From NCBI GenBank assembly GCA_030144725.1, contig JASKMD010000003.1, forward strand, positions 11,597,576 through 11,661,575: a DNA stretch of 64,000 nt, written 5' to 3'. A program made the position numbers and the translations under genes. Source of the stretch: Haematococcus lacustris (lineage: Eukaryota; Chlorophyta; Chlorophyceae; Chlamydomonadales; Haematococcaceae). The notes beneath the pieces were generated by a model. It did no database searches, was not told the DNA's origin, and saw nothing but the letters and a program-made list of their open reading frames with translations. Of the stretch, positions 58,597-64,000 are shown in pieces (the stretch's first letter is position 1; the number at the start of each line of letters is the position of its first letter).

Positions 58597-61500
58597 ATGC
58601 CGATGTCCTTCGTCTCATTGCTGGTAATACTTGTTTTCCTGGGATCGGCGCGAGCAGCCCCCCGTCTCGACGTGGATGGCCAACGGGTTGTAGACCAGGC
58701 AAGGGCGCAGCTTGCAACGTACCGAGCCTGCCGATCAACATACTCACGTGCCCTTGCATGTCGTGTGCGCAGCTTACACGGCTCGCTACCTTCACCGATG
58801 ACCCGAACCCAGCTGTCACGCGCATTCTGTTCACGCCCATGGACATGCTCGCCCGCAGGTGCCGCCACCCCCGTTGACCAGTGGTTGTGCTGGCACTTTG
58901 CTTGATCCTGAACCTCACTGGCCTTAAGCGAGGGACAACCCATCAGTCCCATGGCTGACATCGCAATGCATTGAGACCGCGTTCATCATTGCCATCATCT
59001 CGACCTCAACCTTGACCTAGTCCATCTTGCCTCCCTTGGCCACCTTTCCCTGCTGGCCCTCCCTGGCTGCAGCTACGTGAAGGAGCTGATGCTAGACTCA
59101 GGGCTCAGTGTCCGGTGAGCCTGCACTGCACCTCCAACTACCACCCCACACTTGGTTGCCAGCACACCCAAAACCAACCCACCAGCAACCCAGCTTAGCA
59201 ACAGCATCGGTTTGCAGCCTGGCAGCATCGACCAACCTCTACAACTCGGCTGCTAGATCCACTCCCTCCAGCAAGGGGGGCGCACTCTCCACAACAGCCA
59301 GTCTCAGTGAGATGGTGGCTGGGGCTGTTCCACCTGCCTGCTGCATCGACTCAGCTTCAGCACCAGCACCGGCATCACAACAGTATAACTGGCATCGCTG
59401 CAACACCCAAACACAACTGCCCCAGCACACAGGGTGACCCTCCATCTGTCAAAGTGTGACTGTCAAAGTGTGAGCATCAGCATGCTGTGTGTGTGTGTGA
59501 AACAGTTGGCATGCTTAATTGGCCTGCTCCACTCTGCCTACCTGCTCAAGGATTCGCACATCAGTGAGTATGCAAGAATTGCTGTCTGCCATGACCACCA
59601 TGTCGCATGGGCTCCATGAGTGTGATGTGTGATGTGTGAGAACGTGATGTGTGAGAGGTGTGACAGCTGCGCTTGCATAATGCAGGGAGGACAGTGTGGG
59701 CAACATCTTTGGGCGCTGGGAGGGCAGTGAAGCCGGAGCTGGTGCCGTGCTGACAGGGTCACACTGTGACGCCATCCCCCTGGCAGGTGCACCCTCAACA
59801 CCCAGCAGCACCCAGCAGCACACAACAGCACACAACAGCACCCAGCAGATGATGTAAGCAGAGGAAGGCAATGGGGTCACAGTGTGAGCACAAGGAAGGC
59901 AATGCAGTCGCTGGCTGGGGCACTGCACTGTGGAGCAGGAGCGGGGGAAGGGCCCTGCCTGCTGCCTGCTGCCGGCAAGGCTCCTCAACCCCTGTTCACC
60001 CACCCGCCCTGGGCTCACTCCTGTGAGCCCCCATGCAACAGGATTGCCATGCACCCCCCGCCCCCCACCCAGGCTTTGTCAGGCTCCGTTGCTGGACAGT
60101 CGCATTGCCGCTTTGACCAACAGCGGCAGCAGTGGCAGCAGCAGCAGCAGCAGCAGCCAGCTTGCTGACCCATCCCACTGCCATTCACCCCCCTACACCC
60201 CACCCCCCACCCCTCAGCCCAGGCTCCATGATCAGGCACCGCATAGCTGGACAGCTGCATCCCCACCTCAGCTGCACCTCACCACTGCTGTGGCACTTCA
60301 CCGCTGGCGTGCGTCCACACTAGTGGTGAGGGTGGGAGGGTGGTGAGGGTGGTGATGCCGGGAGGGCCATTGCTGGTTGCTGTTTTGCTGGCTTGGCGGC
60401 CGCTGCCGCTGGCTGGCTGGCTAGCCGCTGCTGCTGCTGCTGACTGGCTGGCTTGGCTGTGGTGCAGGCATGTACGACGGCACAGTGGGCGTGATCGGCC
60501 CTATTGAGGCGCTGGCTGCGCTGCGCAGAGCAGTGGGTGCGGGGGCTGGGCCAGGCGTTGGGGTCAGGGAGGGGGCAGGGCAATCAGGGGTGAGGGGGAG
60601 GGGTGAGGGGGAACCCACATCCACTCTCCTGGAAGGAGGGGCAGGGCAGAAGGGGCAGGGCAGGAGGGGCAGGGCAGGAGGGGCAGGGGAGGAGGGGCAG
60701 GGCAGGAGGGGCAGGGCAGGAGGGGCAGGGGCAGGGGAGGAGGGGCAGGGGAGGAGGGGCAGGGGAGGAGGGGCAAGGGGAGGAGGGGGCAGGGGAGGAG
60801 GGGCAGGGGAGGAGGGGGGCAGGGGGAGGAGGGGCAGGGGAGGAGGGGCAGGGGAGGAGGGGGCCAGGGGGAGGAGGGGGCAGGGCGAGGAGGGGCAGGG
60901 GAGGAGGGGCAGGGGAGGAGGGGCAGGGGAGGAGGGGCAGGGGAGGAGGGGCAGGGGAGGAGGGGCAGGGGAGGAGTGGGCAGGGGAGGAGGGGCAAGGG
61001 GAGGAGGGGCAGGGGAGGAGGGGCAGGGGAGGAGGGGCAGGNNNNNNNNNNNNNNNNNNNNNNNNNNNNNNNNNNNNNNNNNNNNNNNNNNNNNNNNNNN
61101 NNNNNNNNNNNNNNNNNNNNNNNNNNNNNNNNNNNNNNNNNNNNNNNNNNNNNNNNNNNNNNNNNNNNNNNNNNNNNNNNNNNNNNNNNNNNNNNNNNNN
61201 NNNNNNNNNNNNNNNNNNNNNNNNNNNNNNNNNNNNNNNNNNNNNNNNNNNNNNNNNNNNNNNNNNNNNNNNNNNNNNNNNNNNNNNNNNNNNNNNNNNN
61301 NNNNNNNNNNNNNNNNNNNNNNNNNNNNNNNNNNNNNNNNNNNNNNNNNNNNNNNNNNNNNNNNNNNNNNNNNNNNNNNNNNNNNNNNNNNNNNNNNNNN
61401 NNNNNNNNNNNNNNNNNNNNNNNNNNNNNNNNNNNNNNNNNNNNNNNNNNNNNNNNNNNNNNNNNNNNNNNNNNNNNNNNNNNNNNNNNNNNNNNNNNNN

Positions 61501-62169
61501 NNNNNNNNNNNNNNNNNNNNNNNNNNNNNNNNNNNNNNNNNCAAGCACATGGTCAGCAGGGCTTACCACGACTCCACCTTCATGTCAAGGTGCGTTGCAT
61601 GAGCTGGACAGGCCCCATGCACACCATGCAGAAGCCATGGACTGAGCATGTGCGCTGTGGCTGTCACCTGGCACCCAGCTGCTCAGATGAAATGGTATGG
61701 CTACAGTGGCTTTACGACTGCTTTTTGGATCGGTCTGTGATGCTTACGAGAGTCCTTCCGTTGCCTACTTCGCGGCCTGGACCTCGTTTCATGACATTTG
61801 TGAGGGTGTGATGTTCGCAGGATCGCGCCCACTGCCATGATTTTCGTACCCTGCAAGAACGGCTGGAGTCACCGGCCGGATGAGTTCGCCTCGGTGCGAG
61901 ATATCGAGAATGGTGTGACCGTGCTCGCGTTGACCATGGCGAAGCTGTCAGGCGGGACGTGGCCCCTCCGACAGGAGCGAATTGTAAGCGGCGAGCGCGG
62001 AGAGGGACGCCCGCCTCCTCCGTCCCGCCCGCCTCGCCTACGCTTCGATTGCACGCCAGTAGCTTGGCGGGCGCTCGCCAGGACCAGCAACGGCTGCTTG
62101 TTGGACAGGCTGCGCAAGCAACAAGCTGAGAAGTTGCATGTCGCACAGAAACTGTGCTCAAGTCCATGA
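58597..62169 (+). CDS. UAH: Ureidoglycolate amidohydrolase (M20 peptidase-type hydrolase), middle lost in a gap
   Basis: UAH hydrolyses ureidoglycolate to glyoxylate, ammonia and CO2, the last step of purine catabolism; the plant enzyme is in the ER. Exons: 58597-58698, 58773-58858, 59073-59114, 59686-59786, 60468-60536, [gap], 61542-61589 and 61821-62169. The N terminus MPMSFVSLLVILVFLGSARA looks like a signal peptide. Then come LTRLATFTDDPNPAVTRILF, SYVKELMLDSGLSV, REDSVGNIFGRWEG and TGSHCDAIPLAG (metal His and Asp), MYDGTVGVIGPIEALAALRR (metal Asp), KHMVSRAYHDSTFMSR (His) and VPCKNGWSHRPDEFASVRDI (His). The exon with the catalytic Glu pair must lie in the gap. Allantoate amidohydrolase is the alternative; REDSVGN and GWSHRPDE favour UAH. 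The frame continues about 70 codons past the usual end (MAKLSG), so the true C terminus or a last intron is unclear. Confidence 0.87.
60640..61041. repeat. GGGGCAGGGGAGGA array in a UAH intron, running into the gap
   Basis: About 400 bp of nearly pure GGGGCAGGGGAGGA-type units. The assembly breaks inside the array (N from 61042). The long Gly/Arg/Glu and Pro/Leu/Ser frames on both strands are artefacts. Confidence 0.95.
61042..61541. other. Assembly gap (500 N)
   Basis: Exactly 500 N. It removes central UAH exons. The G-rich repeat on its left side probably caused the break. Confidence 0.97.
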
Positions 62170-62315
62170 GAGCGAGAAACCCACTACACGTCACCACGCA
62201 AGAGTCTCCCCGCAGGATGCTGAGGCGTTACCAGCGTTGCGATGTACGCTGTAGTGCCAGGGCTGTGCGCGGGGCTTGGGACGCTTCGGCGGGTTTGGGC
62301 GAGAGATCCCAATTA

Positions 62316-62787
62316 CCGTACTCTCCCTTTTGATTCGCGTCGCGAATCGTTTTTGTGACCTCGCGAAACAGCGAACGAGTAAACAATGTGATTTTTTTGC
62401 CGAATCGCGAAGTGGTCAAGCAATTATTTGGCCTGCGTGAATGGTGCTGCGATGGACCCGCTTCGTGTTCGTGGCATCGGTGCCGACGACGCAGCCGAAA
62501 ATCTGCTACGCCAGGTTAACCAACACGAAGATGGCCCTTGCACAGTGGCTGTGACTTGGTGATCGGGTGGCCTTGACTTGGTGACTTGTGCAGAAAGTGT
62601 CCACGGAGGATTGACATGTCATGCAAGGAATGGCTGTCTTGAATATATATAAGCACACCCACGTTGTCAAAGTTGTGTTTTGCTGCAACTTTTGCATCGG
62701 GAAAAAGTAAACAATGTTTTTCTTGGATCGGGAAAGAGTATTTAATTATAGTTTTCGAGGCCTCGCGAATCAAAAGGGAGAGTACGG
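62316..62787. mobile_element. TA-flanked inverted-repeat DNA element, copy 2 (472 bp)
   Basis: The ends CCGTACTCTCCCTTTTGATT and reverse complement are identical to those of the 20106-21138 element and are likewise bordered by TA. It contains an ATG at 62452 starting MDPLRVRGIGADDAAENL, homologous to MDQFVLRGISAADAADNL of copy 1. The reading frame closes after about 36 codons. It is an internally deleted, non-autonomous copy. Confidence 0.75.
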
Positions 62788-63033
62788 TATGCCACAATCA
62801 CGCGACTCGTTATGTTGCAAGAGATATGAAAAAATCGTGTGCCTAAATTCAAGAGACACCAGGTCGCGGTTGAGTCGTTGGCTCGACAGTGCATAGTGCC
62901 AGGCGCCCTAGTGCACACCGCCCCTGCACCTGGCTGCTTGCACACGCATAATGGTTTGCACAGAAGAAAAAGAGGCAAGCAAAGCAGCAAGCAAACTTGC
63001 AGTAAGCCAAGACAATCATGCTAAATGTGCACG

Positions 63034-64000
63034 CGGGGCGGGGCGGGGCGGGGCGGGGCGGGGCGGGGCGGGGCGGGGCGGGGCGGGGCGGGGCGGGGCG
63101 GGGCGGGGCGGGGCGGGGCGGGGCGGGGCGGGGCGGGGCGGGGCGGGGCGGGGCGGGGCGGGGCGGGGCGGGGCGGGGCGGGGCGGGGCGGGGCGGGGCG
63201 GGGCGGGGCGGGGCGGGGCGGGGCGGGGCGGGGCGGGGCGGGGCGGGGCGGGGCGGGGCGGGGCGGGGCGGGGCGGGGCGGGGCGGGGCGGGGCGGGGCG
63301 GGGCGGGGCGGGGCGGGGCGGGGCGGGGCGGGGCGGGGCGGGGCGGGGCGGGGCGGGGCGGGGCGGGGCGGGGCGGGGCGGGGCGGGGCGGGGCGGGGCG
63401 GGGCGGGGCGGGGCGGGGCGGGGCGGGGCGGGGCGGGGCGGGGCGGGGCGGGGCGGGGCGGGGCGGGGCGGGGCGGGGCGGGGCGGGGCGGGGCGGGGCG
63501 GGGCGGGGCGGGGCGGGGCGGGGCGGGGCGGGGCGGGGCGGGGCGGGGCGGGGCGGGGCGGGGCGGGGCGGGGCGGGGCGGGGCGGGGCGGGGCGGGGCG
63601 GGGCGGGGCGGGGCGGGGCGGGGCGGGGCGGGGCGGGGCGGGGCGGGGCGGGGCGGGGCGGGGCGGGGCGGGGCGGGGCGGGGCGGGGCGGGGCGGGGCG
63701 GGGCGGGGCGGGGCGGGGCGGGGCGGGGCGGGGCGGGGCGGGGCGGGGCGGGGCGGGGCGGGGCGGGGGGCGGGGCGGGGCGGGGCGGGGCGGGGCGGGG
63801 CGGGGCGGGGCGGGGCGGGGCGGGGCGGGGCGGGGGCGGGGCGGGGCGGGGCGGGGCGGGGCGGGGCGGGGCGGGGTCGGGCCGGGCCGGGCCGGGCCGG
63901 GCCGGGCCGGGCCGGGCCGGGCGGGGCGGGCCGGGCCGGGCCGGGCCGGGCCGGGCCGGGCCGGGCCGGGCCGGGCCGGGCCGGGCCGGGCCGGGCCGGG
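63034..64000. repeat. GGGGC pentanucleotide array grading into GGGCC
   Basis: From 63034 to about 63875 the plus strand is almost pure GGGGC, with only small slips near 63765 and 63830. It then changes to GGGCC/CCGGG until the window ends, and the full length is unknown. It is not a telomere of the TTTAGGG or TTTTAGGG type. The G-rich strand should form G-quadruplexes. Confidence 0.97.

Noticed and set aside
60421..61811. Long open frames across the G-rich array and the N gap on both strands
   Set aside because: They are translations of GGGGCAGGGGAGGA repeats and of N. The real coding sequence here is the UAH exon 60468-60536 and those after 61541.

Overview
This is nuclear DNA from a green alga. 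It is GC-rich, with many short GT-AG introns (and a few GC-AG ones), Ala/Pro/Ser-rich proteins, abundant CAG/CTG runs and minisatellites, and dispersed transposon remnants. The gene set fits a chlamydomonadalean: a receptor-type nucleotide cyclase with a periplasmic-binding ectodomain, a NIMA-related kinase, a ureidoglycolate amidohydrolase and an SWR1-complex zinc-finger protein. Haematococcus is my best guess from the style of the repeats, but no search was run. Two 500-base N runs (27015-27514, 61042-61541) are scaffold gaps.

Layout. 1-713 (-): 5' end of VPS35. 714-2879: intergenic DNA with decayed mobile-element pieces. 2880-11070 (-): an extended-synaptotagmin/SYT gene (membrane anchor, SMP domain, two C2 domains). 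11391-13692 (+): a complete ZNHIT1/SWC6 gene, head-to-head with the SYT gene across about 320 bp. 14093-16934: a hAT-like DNA element with 14-bp inverted ends and an 8-bp target duplication, carrying a coiled-coil ORF. 17211-19921 (-): an unrecognised multi-exon gene. 20106-21138: a TA-flanked inverted-repeat element inserted into a second coiled-coil ORF; a shorter relative lies at 62316-62787. 22798-27014 (-): a UMP-CMP-kinase-type protein with three catalytic modules made by tandem exon duplication. 27733-45875 (+): an 18-kb gene for a receptor nucleotide cyclase (solute-binding domain, one transmembrane helix, two cyclase domains, long disordered tail). 47454-57288 (+): a complete NEK kinase, 797 aa by my exon model. 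58597-62169 (+): ureidoglycolate amidohydrolase, with its middle lost in a gap. 63034-64000: an almost pure GGGGC array grading into GGGCC.

The most unusual material is a dispersed family, all on the minus strand where coding remains, with copies in introns of the cyclase and NEK genes and between genes. The larger copies encode the C-terminal piece of a TnpB/Fanzor-like protein (motif [10 protein letters not shown]) followed by a conserved 3' region. Several copies share one fixed 3' end, have different 5' truncations, and are flanked by 10-14-bp direct repeats that start with (G)CTG. That is the signature of target-primed reverse transcription, not cut-and-paste transposition.

The genes do not form one pathway. 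They are ordinary eukaryotic loci: retromer, ER contact-site lipid transfer, chromatin, nucleotide metabolism, cyclic-nucleotide signalling, cilium/cell-cycle kinase and purine catabolism. Exon coordinates were placed by eye from splice consensus, reading frame and family similarity; expect errors of a base or two.
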